64,000 nt of DNA, from assembly GCF_030272615.1 (NCBI RefSeq), contig NC_081412.1, positions 474,927,657 through 474,991,656 on the forward strand, in the 5' to 3' direction. Positions 22,870-35,862 of the stretch are shown in pieces (position 1 is the first letter of the stretch; every line of letters starts with the position of its first letter). A program made the translations under genes and the position numbers. Below the pieces are notes generated by a model. That model was not told where the DNA came from and did no database searches. It saw only the letters and a list, made by a program, of their open reading frames with translations. This stretch comes from Cryptomeria japonica. Taxonomy: Eukaryota > Streptophyta > Pinopsida > Cupressales > Cupressaceae.

Positions 22870-24620
22870 CTTTTATATTTCATCCTTAGTAGAATGAAGA
22901 AGCCTCTCGATAGTAAAGCACACGAATAAGTGGTAGGTCAAGTTAGCTATGGGTTTTAAGGTGGTAGTGTATTCCTTTGTTCAAGGTTATGTGTTGGATT
23001 TAGTAGCTTGTTCTAGTACTATGGACCTTCGTGTTCTTTGTTTGGGGTCCTATGGAGTTTTGTTGGGTATTCATTGGCTTAAGGCTCATCAGGTTAGGAT
23101 TGATTACTATTATAAGAGGATGTAGTTTCTTGATGACTAAGGTGAGCAAGTGGATATTGTGGGTGTGTAACAACCTATTTCTCTTAATATGAATTTCACT
23201 ACATGTAGTAGAAGTGGTATTTGTGGAAAGAATGTTAGTTGTTTGTAGTAATGTTAAATGACTTGGATAAGGCAGACAACCTAGATGATCCATTTTTTTA
23301 TCATCCTATTATTTAGGAGTTTTTAAATATTTTTCCTAGAGAGATTTTGCGTATTCCACCTAAGCATGACATTGATTTTTGGATAGACCTAGTTCTCGGA
23401 GCAAAGCTAATATCCAAGGCACCTTATCAATTGACTAGTTCAGAGTTGAGTGATTTGTGGTTGCAATTGGAAGATTTTCTAGCAAAGGGGTTCATTTATC
23501 CTAGTGTGCCTCCATGGGGAGCACTAGTTCTATTCATTAAGAATAAGGATGGATATTAATTTGTGTATAGATTACTAGCAATTGAATAAGGTGATGGTGA
23601 AGAATCATTATCCTTTACCAAGGATCGATGACCTTTTCAATCAGAATAAGGATGATAAGGTCTTTTCTAAGATAGATCTAAATTAAGGGTATCATCAACT
23701 CTAGTATTAGGAGGGGGACATTTATCAGACAACTTTCTGTACTTGTTATGGACATTATGAGTTTACAGTGATTCCTTTTGGGCTTACCAATGTACCCTCA
23801 AATTTCATGAGTTTGATGAATGTTGTGTTTAGGGAATACCTTGATAGATTTGTTCTTGTGTTCCTTGATGACATAGATCAAGATACCATTGGTAGATATA
23901 GAGAGTTAATTAGGTTGTAGAAGATATTCTTTAGATGTATGCCATGTACTAGTAGTCATGATCAAAGGACCACCTAGATTTGGTAGAGTTTTCCTATAAT
24001 AATGGATACCATAGTTTGATTGGTGTGTCTCCTTTTTAGGCTTTGTATAGTCAACCTTGATATATGCCTCTAACCTAGGATCATTTAGAGGATAGAGTTC
24101 TTTTAGGGAAAACGATGCTACAAGAGTTGCAACAAGTGACTCGTATTTGAGAGAATTTAGTGGCGATATGGGATAGGCACAATTAGTATGTAGATTTTCA
24201 TCATTTGGATCAATAGTTTTGCATGGCAAACAAGGTGCTTTTGAGGGTTCGTACGTGAAAGAGTTATATCCATTATGGAAGAAACTCTAAATTGGCACCT
24301 CATTTTGTTGGATATTTTTTAGGTATTGGAGAGGATTGGTCTTGTAGCTTATCAGCTTGCATTTCCATCCAACATGTCTTATATCCATGATATGTTTAAT
24401 GTTTCAGTTTTGAGAACATATTTTCCTGATGTGACCCATATTTTCAATTGGAATGCTTTGCAGATAGAGGACGAACAACTTTCCTTGGAGCCCATGCGCA
24501 TTGTGCAATGTCAGGGGCTAACCCCTAGGGTCACATTATAGAGTAGGTGAGGGTCCAATGGGACCTAAATGATGAGTCTTTGGCAGCATGAGAGGATCCA
24601 TCATGGTTAAGAGAACTCTT
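22870..24620 (+). pseudogene. pol: Ty3/gypsy pol remnant (protease/RT joined to integrase end)
   Basis: In order: a protease end (LLGIHWLKAHQVRIDYY, about 23055-23110), the RT start at 23341-23557 (HDIDFWIDLVLGAKLISKAP, then GFIYPSVPPWGA) and the RT core with [12 protein letters not shown] and VLVFLDD (about 23770-23875). Here FLDD stands for the catalytic Y/F-x-DD. RNase H and the integrase core are deleted. The reading resumes near 23930 with integrase scraps, and 24326-24541 holds an integrase C-terminus (SYIHDMFNVSVLRTYFPD, then LSLEPMRIV), followed by a chromodomain-like tail in other frames. This suits a chromovirus (Tekay-like) element. Stops and frame changes are frequent. Confidence 0.75.
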
Positions 24621-26039
24621 TGCCTATTTGTTCTTAGGCTTCTAGGAGAAAGCCTAGGCAAAGGGTGAAGGATGCAGTGCCCTTCCATATCACACTCCCT
24701 CATGTTGCTCTTGATTCATACTTGTGGGTTTACTTATATTTTGGATGCTTTTAGTTGGATGCTAGACATTTCATATTGATAGATGATACTTTATATTTTT
24801 ATGTGGATGATGATATACTTAGGGTAATTATGATTATTAGACATGTGTCAGATAGCTATGTGCACTTTTTATATGCATCTTGTAGTTTATATCTATTTAC
24901 AATGATGTTGTATGTACTAAACTTACTTTATGCTTATGTTGGACTTGATGATGTATCGATGATGATATGGTTGTCTTGATTGTATTATTGTTGTAGTCAT
25001 GAAAGGGGTGATGTTATACAACTCATTTACAAGAAAGGTATGATATCGAGATCCTCTTTGACTTGCAATGTATATGTTATTGTATAGACATCGGTGTTGT
25101 GCAGGATGTAGGTACTAGAAATTGATTCCACCTAGTTTCACAGGTTTGAGCATGTCTCTAACCCCAATGGCAAGTTGATCCAAGGTGGAATGACATCTTA
25201 TCACATGCATATGGTGAAATTTGGAAGATTAAAACTATTGAAAAACCGTAAAACATCCAACTACATAAACCCTAGTTCTATAATCAAGAATCCATCATAC
25301 ACCAATGAAGAACCTAAAACATGAAAATCACAACAAAAATAGAAATATTATACCATTTGCATGCTTAGTAGGGTTTGATCTCCATTTTTTTCTATCTCCA
25401 TTGATCTTGTTTGATATATTTTCTCTCAAATTTTGTATTGTGTACACAAGAGCTCAACAAAGAAAGAATTCTGGTTGTGAAAGGATGAAAATATCCTCTT
25501 ATATAGAGAACACCTTAGAAAATGGAGAAATGGGATTAAGAGGTGAAAGAATAAATAGTCAGCTAGGATTAAAGGATGGGTAGGGAAAATAATAAAATAT
25601 GAAGGGGGTAGTTAGGATAATTAAGAGATAAATGACAAGTGTAATAGAGGAAAAAATATAATGAATTAATTAAATAAATGAAGATCTATTTAATTAATAG
25701 ATGAATTGGGACCAATTAACTAAATCAAATATTTATTTAATTTAGGAAAAGGATAATTTAAATAAATGAAAATATTTGTTTAAATAGGGAAAGACTATAA
25801 ATGGCTAAGTGAATTAATTAAATAGATACAAATCTATTGAATTAATAGAAGGCTTGGGTTAAAATAATTAAATAAATAAATTATTTATTTAATTAGACTA
25901 GGACAATTTTAGGTGTCTATAGGTCTTATTAGTCTTAGTGGTTTTGCTAGAGTTGCCTTGTTAGGTGTTATGTGGTATTTTATTTAATCCTATGTTGGGA
26001 TGTTTTGTGGAGTTGTGGTTATTAATTAATTGATATATA
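24621..26039. other. Gypsy 3' region and AT-rich DNA
   Basis: No protein can be supported. GAAAGGGGTGATG near 25000 resembles a polypurine tract followed by a possible LTR start (TGTTATAC, 25013), but no matching LTR end or second copy is present. From 25660 to 25910 the DNA repeats short blocks such as ATTAATTAAATAAAT and TTATTTAATT in loose tandem. Confidence 0.35.
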
Positions 26040-26212
26040 TAGTTTATTGGTATTAAATTACTTAAAATGGTTTGTATTGATATAAACATAAATATATATT
26101 TAATTATGAAGAATAAATTAATGTTTATTATGTGGGAATTATATTTAGTTGAGTATTTATGTAGTTTATTGGTATTAAATTATTTAAAATGGTTTGTATT
26201 GATATAAACATA
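26040..26212 (+). repeat. 51-bp direct repeat, two copies
   Basis: Copies at 26040-26090 and 26162-26212, offset by 122 bp, differ at one position (C versus T in AAATTAYTTAAAATGG). The spacer is unrelated AT-rich DNA. Confidence 0.85.
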
Positions 26213-26225
26213 TATATATATATAT

Positions 26226-27759
26226 GATCGGTAAGAGGCCGAAGCCAAAAAATTTATTAATTATTATTAAATTTTAAATCACTCCACTCGTGCGGGCGTC
26301 AGTAGGAAAGAGTGGAGGCGATAAAACCTCTAGCCTTGCCTGAGACCATAGTCCAGATAATCTCTACATCTATTTACAAATAAGAACAGATTCTGAATAA
26401 TACAATAGCACCCTGGGCTAGGGTGAGTAGGTGGGAAGAAATTTTATTTCCCTTACAAGCCCTCATTACTATTTTTCAATTAACATTGTTCTCCTTGTGC
26501 TTTCTCTTTGAGTTTGAGCATTGATTGCATATAGTTTATATTCACTTTAGCAACTTTCATCCTGTCATTTGTTAAAAATGGCCCGTCTCCTCCTGCATGG
26601 TTATTATTCAAATCACTTGTCCAGATTGTTAGTAACATTTAGTATTCTATTTCAGATAGGAATTTTATCTTCCATGCTAGGATACTTCCTCAACCAATTA
26701 TTCGATTGGACCTGTCATCCCAAAACTTAAACAAAGAAATGTAAACAGAAAATTATGAACAATGTGATTTGACATCCTTCTCTGATGTTTCTAAATTCTT
26801 AACCTTATTTATCTAAAATTATAAAGTAGTCGATATGACATATTCATAAACAGAGTTTCTATATAATTTCCTTTTTTGAAAAATAATCATCCAAAGTTAT
26901 GAATCACATGTATACCACCTTTTGCTTATGTACTCGGATGCTATCCCTGATAATGGATGATATCCGGGATACAATAACAAAAGAGGGTAAATGGGATTCT
27001 ATCATGCCTGAGTCCAGCTGACATGCTCATCCATGTAAATTATTCATAGAGAGGGTAATAGAGGTAGATGAGTTATATGGCAGAATTTAACCTACCTTCT
27101 TACCCAGAATATTTTGCATGCAAGCCACATATTACCCGCAGTCAGTGGAATGTCAGCTAACCTTTCATTTGTAGAAATCTAAGCAGCAAGTATCAAATGA
27201 GTATATATCCGGGCACTTAAATGTTACAAATGATATTCATAGTTCATATAGGCCAACACATGTAGAAATTGAGGGCCTTTATTTTCTTAATAGATCCCTC
27301 CCTGATTATGTATCCACCAATGTGAGTATATACCTATATATGAGTAAATATTATTGCTTATAATCATATATATGAGTATATATTCATATTTATGAATATA
27401 AAAATAGAGTACCAATATAGTGGCCAATTTTCAAAATATGTAGACCTATATGAACATAAACAATCAATAGTAACTGAAAATGACAATTTCAAGCTAATCC
27501 TATGATGTTTATCTAAGTGAGCCATAAAATTAACAGTTAATGCATGCTATTTAATATCATTTAAACTGACTATGTTTATCTTTAAGATTTGGCAAGATTA
27601 TTATCTCATCCGAAGTCTATATTTGATGAAAAGTTAACATTGTTTTACTTGATATAGTAATAAGCTAAATAACTAGTCTATGCCGAATATATGGTGACAA
27701 GGAAGGGACAAAATTGTCACCTTATCTAACCAGGAACCGTAGCCTCCTTATTCCAAGCT
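26226..27759. other. Unassigned AT-rich stretch
   Basis: No coding sequence was found on either strand. GATCGGTAAGAGGCCGAAGC at 26226 begins a slightly more GC-rich 250-bp block whose origin is not clear. Several short TATATGAGTATATA phrases recur at 27320-27400. Confidence 0.35.
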
Positions 27760-28323
27760 TTAAGAAGGGGTTGCATCTGCACCCTCATCCAATTCCAAGC
27801 CTTCTTCCTTTAGGAAATCCTCGAGCCAAGTGGGCTTTGGTGGGTTTCTCATATGAAATAGATGCAACAGAAAATTAACATTCCTGTCAATTGCATCACT
27901 CCTCTCCCTGGTAAAGGCTGCATCATCCATAGTGATAATGGGGTATCTAGGTACCGGCCTATTGTTTCTTATGAAGACATCATAGTCTCTTGGCCTTGGA
28001 ATTGTCTAGTCATTGTCAATGTTGACAAGAACCCTCTCCAAATCACCTAAGATCGAGACAATGAAGACCTCCTTGCAGAGAGTGTCTATGTCATCTCTTT
28101 TCTCAGTGGAGGTCACCGTAATAGCCAAGAACATGGCCTCCACATTAGAGTTGGCCCTAGTTCGGTCAGTATTTGTGAGATAGTCAAGGCTGAGGATAGT
28201 TTCTACAACATCTATTGCTAAGGTATGAGGAAAGCGAATAATTCGTTTAAGGCAATCCCTACTAATAGCTCCATCAAAGGCCATCTACCTCTTTGAACTA
28301 ATCAGTTTGATCGGGGTGTCCAT
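27760..28323 (-). pseudogene. Unrecognised 188-codon reading frame with two stops
   Basis: Starting at ATG 28323 (MDTPIKLISSK), one frame runs to TAA at 27760-27762 with only two internal stops: a TAG just before the ATG at 28284 and one near 28005. No frame change is needed over 188 codons, which is striking among so much decay. The middle is hydrophobic and globular-looking (SRDCLKRIIRFPHTLAIDVV; TLCKEVFIVSILGDLERVL). A proline/arginine segment follows (IPRPRDYD, RNNRPVPRYP), then ERSDAIDRNVNFLLHLFHMR and an acidic end (EEGLELDEGAD). It has no gag, protease, RT or zinc-knuckle feature. It could be a retrocopied host gene, a captured ORF or an integrated viral gene; nothing visible decides among these. 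Confidence 0.45.
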
Positions 28324-29164
28324 CTCTAGTTTTACTTCAATCCAGGAGGTATCGATATCACAGAGTTATACTGATCTAGATTGTTTTGAAAGCTTCTAAA
28401 TTTAAACATGAAGGCTTGGTTTAATAGCCGTGTAGGGTAATTATGTTAATGACTGAGTTGTCACATCTTTTCTTAAATCCTGCATACCATACATCCTCCT
28501 CGGGCATTTCTAATTGATTTAATATAAATGCCAAATATTCAAATGATGATCTACCTATGGGAGTATCATTTTGAGTTACCATACTTAATTTTGGCGAATG
28601 ATCTCTTAGGTTACCGAATCAGACAACCAGCGAATTCCCTTCTCATCAGGACACTAACCAGCCATAATGGCCCAGATCTCTCTGAGATAAAATTTATAAT
28701 GATGATTGGGCGCTTTTAATTAAGAGTTTGATTTTTTATACAGATGTATAATTTTGGATATGAGTGTCCCCATCCTAAGAGCTAATGATTATCATATTCT
28801 TAGGAAGGCTAAATGTTTTATCATTTAATAGGAAGGTAATAAGCAGAGTGTATATAAATATGTGATAACTTATGTAAATATTTAATGATTATAAATTGAA
28901 TATTAATACATTTGAATATATATGTTTAAAATATCTCGTGAATAATTATAAATATATAAATATATTTATGTGTATATGAATCTAAATTATATATTTATAT
29001 ATATGAATATCTATGTATATATGTATCCAGTATATATGTATAATTATATAAATTACATTTTAAATATTCATGTATATCCATTATATAGTATTATAGATAT
29101 ATATATCTGTATATCTACATAAATCCATATATATTTATTTATATATAAATATATCTCTCTCTAT
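28324..29164. other. Unassigned AT-rich stretch
   Basis: No supported gene. A 63-codon ORF at 28528-28719 on the plus strand has no recognisable features. From 28840 the DNA becomes almost pure AT with TATATAAATAT phrases leading into the microsatellite. Confidence 0.35.
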
Positions 29165-29219
29165 ATATATATGTATGCATGTATGTATGTATGTATGTAT
29201 GTATGTATGTATGTATATG

Positions 29220-29268
<49 letters not shown>

Positions 29269-29284
29269 ATATGTATATATATAC

Positions 29285-29323
<39 letters not shown>

Positions 29324-29384
29324 CATACATATATATATATATATATATAATATGTATGTATATACATACATATATATATAATAT
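29165..29384. repeat. Compound microsatellite with inverted halves
   Basis: An ATGT run (29170-29215), then TA repeats, a TG run (about 29239-29254), ATGT again, and then TACA repeats that are its reverse complement, ending in TA repeats. The two orientations can pair into long hairpins. It replaces the 3' half of the adjacent gypsy element exactly where the integrase reading stops. Confidence 0.9.
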
Positions 29385-31806
29385 CCCATTCTTAGAAGAT
29401 TTTTAGCAAGAGTAGTACCACTTGAATGTGTGCCACAAATACCTTCGTGAAGCTCATGTAAAGCGGAGTTAGATTCATTATGATCAAGGAAACGAAGAAG
29501 AATACCATCTAGACCTCGATGGTACAAACTATCAGTGGTAAGAGTATAACGGGCACCTTGTCAGACAAAGTTACGTTTTTGGTTTCGGGACAAGTCAATG
29601 GGTAGGATATTGTTCTTAAGATAGTCATATATTGGTCCATATAACGAAGAGTCGAAATCAGTCAAGGTATAGATAACATGGGAATCAGAGTGGTCATAGG
29701 CTGGGGAGAACAGTTGCTCTACCAGAAATTCGTAACGACTCTATTGCTCTGGGATTTGCAGTAGTGAAGCGATAGTAGCCATTGCATCACTTGCTTTATT
29801 ATTCAACCTTGGTATTTTCTTGAAAGTGATGTGTATAAAATATTGTTTGAAATCATCCACCATTCACTTGTATGGTAGCAGCTTGTTGTCCTTTGTCTGA
29901 AAGTCATCATTGATTTGGTTTATAACCAGTTGTGAATCTCCATAGACTTTTAACTCTGTGATTTTCCATTCTATGACCATTTTGATGCCTATAACTAGTG
30001 CCTCATATTCAACAATGTTATTTGCTCATGGAAACATAAGCCTATATGATCTTGGTATAGTGTGTCCTTCAGGGGTGATGAACAGAATGCCAACACCTGA
30101 GCCATGTTGAATGTAGGATCCATCAAAATATAAGGTCCATTGTGTGGCGGAGATAGCAAGAACGTCCCTGTCCGGAAACTCAATCTCTATGGCTTGTTTT
30201 CTAGGTAGTGGTGCTTCAGCGAGTTGATCTATAATTTCTTGTCCTTTGATAGCTCGTCGTTCTGTATAGTGAATATAGAATTCACTAAGGATTATAACCC
30301 ACTTAGCCAATCTACCTTTAAGAGCTACTTTACTGAGTAAATATTTGAGAGGATCAATTTTTGCAACCAGCTTTATTGTGTGAGCTAGCATGTAATGCCA
30401 AAATTTTTGAGAGGCAAATACCACTGTTAGACAAGCTTTCTCAATGAATGTATAGGTGATTTCATATCCATTCAATGTCCTGCTGATGTAGTATATAGCT
30501 CATTCCTTTCCTTGTCGATCCTCTTGTGCTAACAATGCCCCCAGTGAGATGTTTGTTGTTGAAATGTAGAGAATGAGTGGCTTCCCTGCTATTGGTGGTA
30601 CTAGAACTGGTGGGTTCATCAAGTATTGCTTGATTTGATAGAATGATTCTGCACATTTGGCTTCCCATCTGAATGGTATATTTTTATGTAGCAGATGATT
30701 GAATGGGAGACTTTTATCTACTAATTGAGCAATGAATTGCCTGATTGATTGGAGTCATCCTTGTAGAGATCTAAGTTGGCTGATGTTCTTTGGTGGTGGC
30801 ATCTCCATAATGGCTTGTACCTTTGCTTGATCCACTTCAATAACTTTAGCTAAAATTATGTAGCCTAGTAATTTGGTTGATGCAACCCCGAAGACACACT
30901 TCTTAGGGTTGAGCCTGACTTAGAATTTCTCCAATTTGTCAAAAATCTTTGCTAGGATGCTCAAATGTTCCATTTGGGTGAAGGATTTAGCTAGTAAATC
31001 ATCCACATAGTCTTCCATGAAGGTATGCATCATGTCATGAAAGATTGTCATCATTGCTCATTGATAAGTAGCTTTTGTATTCTTTAAGCCAAAAGGCATG
31101 ACATTCCAATAGTATGTTCCCCAAGGATAGGTAAATGCTATTCTATCTTGATCCTTTGGGGCTATCTTGATTTGATTATAGCCTGAAAAACCATCCATTA
31201 GTGATAGCATTGCATGGCCTACTGTGAGGTCTACAATTATGTCGATACTGGGCAAAGGAAAGTCATCCTTTGGACATGCTTTGTTGACATCTCTTAAATC
31301 AGTCCATATTCTCATAAGTTGCCATTTGGTTTTGATACTGGTATAATGTTGGAGATCCATTCAGCATAGTCGATGGGTCGGATAAATCCGACATCTAATA
31401 GTTTCTTTAGTTCAGCTTTGACCATGAGTGGTACCTATGGATTCATCTTTCTCAACTTTTTCTTGACTGGTTTAGCTCCTTGAGCAATGGATAAATGATG
31501 CATGATTAATTGTGGATCAATCCTAGGCATATCAGCACATGACCAAGAAAAGTTGATTTTCTTTTCTTCAAAGAATTTAATAAATCCTGATCTTTCTTCC
31601 TCTGTTAGAGATTCTACAAGATGTATAGTTTTGGCTACTTCTGTAGTACCAATGTTGATTGATTGAGTGGGCTCAATCAATATGGGTGATCGCTCATGAT
31701 AATGCTCAGGAAGAGTGTCAAGTCTCCCATCTTTGGGTGCCTTAAAAAGGTTTTCACCCTCAGATGCGTCCTTTATTTTTACTTTTGTGTGATCTAGTGC
31801 TGCCAT
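29385..31806 (-). pseudogene. pol: Tat-type pol: RT, RNase H, second RNase H, integrase start
   Basis: RT begins near 31545 with ADMPRIDPQLIMHHLSI and continues with NKACPKDDFPLPSID, LMDGFSGYNQIKIAPKDQ and NVMPFGLKNTKATYQ. The active site EDYVDDLLAKS has YVDD at 30998-31009. The first RNase H region gives way to KACLTVVFASQKFWHYM (about 30400). The second domain has LYFDGSYIQHGSGVGI (about 30090-30135) and [11 protein letters not shown], the D...D arrangement of the extra RNase H of Tat elements. The last readable block is the integrase zinc segment ([19 protein letters not shown], 29395-29460), cut off by the microsatellite. At least four frame changes and a dozen stops make it inactive. Confidence 0.85.
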
Positions 31807-32999
31807 TGACTAGTTTTCAGTAGTAGATCCTTTGTTTTGTTCATTTTTGTGACTGAGAGACTTGGCACTCCCCTGGTTGTAGACATCATTACTTTATTCA
31901 GTGGCAGAGTTTGTTTCTGGGTTAATGGTACATAGGTAACAGATAATGGATTTGTCATTTGGGAAAATTGGTATATCATGAGTTTCAGGTTCATCCCAGT
32001 CGATGAGGTCTAGAAAGACAAGTGGTAAGGATTCGTTAGGTGGATCAAGTTTGACCACTATAAGTGTCAAGATGGAGGTTTTTTTGTGATTGGTCGGGGT
32101 GTTATAGAATTCAAGGATTTCGTCGAGGTCTTTGATGGAATCATTTTCTCTATAGAATTGTTCATAATGTCGCTGCTTGTTTTCCTTGGTGTCATAGATA
32201 TTTTGTGGACCAAATTCAAGCGGTCTAGATTCTGTGTTGCATTCTTCTTGAGAGATGGGTGTATGAATGTCCTTTGCATAAATTTCTTCAGTAATGTTAG
32301 AACAACTACCCCATTCATATTCATTAGAATTAGTCTCATAGATATCATCCCAGATTCTATCAGTGTTGTGAACTAGTATGTTGTAGGGTGAGAACAGGTT
32401 TTTGATGACTGATACAAGTTTGATATTTTTCTCTGATTCTGTATCAGATTCTGCTTCTACTCTTTGTATTTGTTCATATACTGTGTCTCCTTGAGGAGGA
32501 ATAATACAATCAGAAGGTGATTCCTCTTTGCTAGATATTAGTTCTTGAATATGATGTACCTCTGCACAGGGTGCTACCTTCTTTGGAATGATGGGCTTCT
32601 CTTGATGGTTCTTTTGTTCCTAATGTTCACATTCCTTACGTATGTTCTCTGTTGACTCAAATAGTGCCTCTTGCCAGTAGTCTTCCTGGTACTTCTTCTT
32701 TTCTTTCCACTGAGGTTTTTGATATTTGTGTGGTACCTTCTTTGGTAGTAGAGTGAGTTCAAAGCCCAATCCCTTTTTGTCTTTACTGAATTGTGAAGGA
32801 GGATCCAATGGTTCTGTGACGCCTTCCTAACGCTTACCAATAGGTCCTTTGCCATTGTATCCCATTTGCTACATTATTAAGTAGCCTTTTCCATACAAGT
32901 GTGTTGGTATAGATACTTCCACAGTAGCTACTCTGTCTTCTTCCTCATCTTTGAATAACCAAGGATGTCCTTTTCCTCGAATTCATGTGCTAGAGTGCC
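31807..32999 (-). pseudogene. Protease-RT linker of the Tat element
   Basis: Lys-, Ser- and acidic-rich fragments in several frames with no recognisable domain, including open pieces at 32574-32855 and 32067-32348. Long poorly conserved linkers between protease and RT are typical of this branch. Confidence 0.5.
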
Positions 33000-33650
33000 G
33001 AGTTGGATAAATGTGCCATCAAACTTGGTGATGGGCTAAGTTCCTTGATGTGTTGATGTTGTAGGTAATCCATGAGATCTTGGTGATGTTGGCAAGGTAG
33101 CCAAGCACATGGATTCCAAAGATTATTCTCCCATGCCTTGTTCTTTGATTTTCATTTTCCGCTTGAAATCCATAGACAGTGATGTAGACTTTTCTTTTTG
33201 AAGATCTGGTACTGGGGAATTTTGTTTCTCTCTATTATGCGGAACCAAGCTGTCTTGGGCTGCCCCCGTAGCATTACAATGCTGAAATGAATTATGATCA
33301 GCTGATATAGAAACCTCCTGCCCATCGTAGGGGAATTTAACACACTGGTGATACGTGGAGGGTACTACTTGCATTTCATGTATCTAGGGTTGACCCAATA
33401 AGATGTTATATGTGAGGTCTATGTCTATGACCTGACACAAAGTATCCATTTGTATTTTTCCTACCTAAATTGGTAACACCACTGGTCATTTAGATGATCT
33501 TTCCTCATCATCATATGCCTTTATGGTGATCTTTTTGTGTGGATCAATAGAATCCTTAGAGAAGCCTAATGCACGGATAAGTTTTAAGGTACAAATATTA
33601 AGTCTAGCTCCTCCATCTATTAATACTCGTTTAACTCAGTGTTTATAGAC
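33000..33650 (-). pseudogene. Tat-type aspartic protease, degenerate
   Basis: VKRVLIDGGARLNIC (about 33590-33640) carries the D-G-G form of the protease active site used by these elements. Beyond it come ITIKAYDDEERSSK, YNILLGQP, and the post-protease block MQVVPSTYHQCVKFPYDGQE at 33315-33374. Three stops interrupt it. The enzyme would cut the gag-pol polyprotein. Confidence 0.75.
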
Positions 33651-35862
33651 CATGAATTCAATATGGAGTGGAGTATTATGTGGATGGTGCAATGAGATAT
33701 TATCATGCTTTGAAAAACTGAAGTTATGAGGCCTTGTCATATGAGCCACCATGGTTTGGAATTTGTTAGCATCTAGATCTTGAGGTACATTTGTTTCCAA
33801 TAGCACTTGTTCCAAGATGTCCTTGTGTTTTGGCAAAATTTTTAGCAACTCAAGTATAGATATTTGAGTAGGAGTTTTGCGCAGTTGACTGACTAGATCA
33901 TATTGAATTTTTGGTATGGTGGTTTTTGTTGACATATGTCCCTTCAAGACATATTTTTGAGCTCTGGTTGTTACATTGACAGATTCATGTTCACGCCTGT
34001 CTTTGATTGTGTTAACATTGACTTGATTGTCCTCAGCTGATATGTGATTGATGGTGTTATTGTAGATGTGATTGATATGAGCTCCACATGTATTGTTTGA
34101 GGTTGAAGCTCCATATTTGTTATAGTTTGGAAGAGGATTTTTGAAAGCTCAGTGGTCACCATTTGTCTTGAGACCATTGACCATTAAATCACCTCTATCG
34201 ATCATGTCTTGAACAATGTTTTTCAGCCTCATGCAATCATTTGTTTGATGACCTTTGTTGCGATGAAAATCACAAAAGTGTGAGTCATTCCACCAGGGTG
34301 GTTTGACTTGCGGTTCATAGTTGCTGATTGTGGGTAAAGAGATAATTTTGTTTGCCAGGAGTTCTCAGAATGCTGACTCTAGTGATTGCCCTAGTGGTGT
34401 GTAAATGCGTTTTGGAAAGTTGTTTGTGTTACCCCGTGAGTTTTGATTAGGTCCTTGATTGGTGTTATTTTTTTGGGTATTGTTGGTGTTGTTGGTGTTG
34501 GATTGATCTTGATTGGTATTCGGTGTATAAGTGTTAGTGCTTGGGTTAGCACTTTTGGGATTCTTTGTAGCTTGAGAATTACCTGATAATGTGAGCACGG
34601 GCTGCTTTGATTTTGGATCATTGGATTCATTTCCTCCTTCATTTACATTGTTTTTGTTTCTAGTCCAAAATCTGGATTTATCCAAGTTGTTGTTTTGGTT
34701 GTTGTAATTGGATGATCTTGTTCCTTCTTTGAAAAATTTCAACATTCCCTTTTTTACACATGCTTCTTCTACTTGGATGCCATTCTCAAACCATTTAGCA
34801 AAAGATGGTATGCATTGGAGTTGGAGTCTGTAACTCATCTCACTGTTCAAGTTATTGATGAAAACTTCCATCTTTTCCTTTTTAGGCACATCTCGAGGAT
34901 ATCTTGGAACCATACGTCGCCAACGTTGAAGGAATACCATGAATGTTTCATTGTTTTTTCTGTTTGGTGTTATAGATGTCTAACATGGTGATAGCATGTT
35001 GAATGTTATAAGAATATTGAGTTATGAATTTGTTGACTAGCTCATTGAAGGATCTGATAGGAGGTGTGATTTTGGATAACTATTCCATTGTTTGGCCTCC
35101 CAAGCTTCTTGGGAATAACCTCATTAAATAGGTATCATCATGAGAAAATTCAAGACTCATTGTACAAAATTTTTGAACATGATCACGGGGATCACTTTTC
35201 CCATCATATTTGTCAAATTTGAAAATGCCTAAGTTTGGAGGAAAAGGTACCATGTTCAATCTTCTGTCAAACGGATAAGGACAAATTTTAGTTAATGAAT
35301 ACCGTATTGTTGTCCCTTGTGGCATGTCTTGCATTTGTCTTTGTAATATTTGTATTTGTTGAGTAAGAGAAATCAAAGGTGCATTATTTTGCCGAGGGAA
35401 GAATTCTTCCCTTGCATTGGTTCTAGGTTGAAATGGTGTGTGGAATGGTATGTTTGGCTCAGGGATGTTTTGCCTAGGGATGTTTTTCTCAGGCAAGTCC
35501 TATTTTGGTATATTTTGTTTAGGTATGTTTTGTTCAGGGTCACGTGCCTCTTCTTCTCATTGTCATTCTTGATATTCATAATGTCATGATCCTGTTCTAA
35601 AAATGTCTGTGTCTAAGTCCTCTAGAAGTTTAACTCCTTTGCTTGTGAGCATGAGTAAATATTTTTCCTTGTCATTTTCCATGAGTCTTTCCACAAGTTT
35701 TTGAAATGAAGCACTTTCTTGACATTCTTGAAGAAGTTCTTCATAAATTTCGGCGTCCTCTATATTTGGATGCTTGAAAGGATTCGATAATCTCCGATTC
35801 ATGCTAGATTCTGATTGCATTTCACTTTGTTTGTTTCGCTGAGAGTGAGTGACAGTGGGCAT
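33651..35862 (-). pseudogene. gag: Tat-type gag, degenerate
   Basis: Start taken at ATG 35862 (MPTVTHSQRNK), the first long reading after the leader. 35080-35496 carries the pre-capsid and capsid start (FKFDKYDGKSDPRDHVQKFC). A frame change near 35000 leads to 34365-34940 (KKEKMEVFINNLNSEMSYRL), which ends in an Asn/Thr-rich low-complexity tail. The zinc motif CDFHRNKGHQTNDC lies at about 34250-34290. A C-terminal extension (33636-33947 and upstream) runs to the protease. Gag would form the particle. Stops at the ends of these segments and the frame change make it non-functional. Confidence 0.8.

Noticed and set aside
25305-25583. 92-codon ORF starting MKNLKHENHNKNR
   Set aside because: No recognisable features, and it lies in LTR-like AT-rich DNA after a gypsy remnant.
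29135-29527. ORFs rich in Tyr, Ile and His over the microsatellite on both strands
   Set aside because: They are translations of ATGT/TA/TG repeats. Only the part above about 29385 on the minus strand belongs to a real (dead) integrase.
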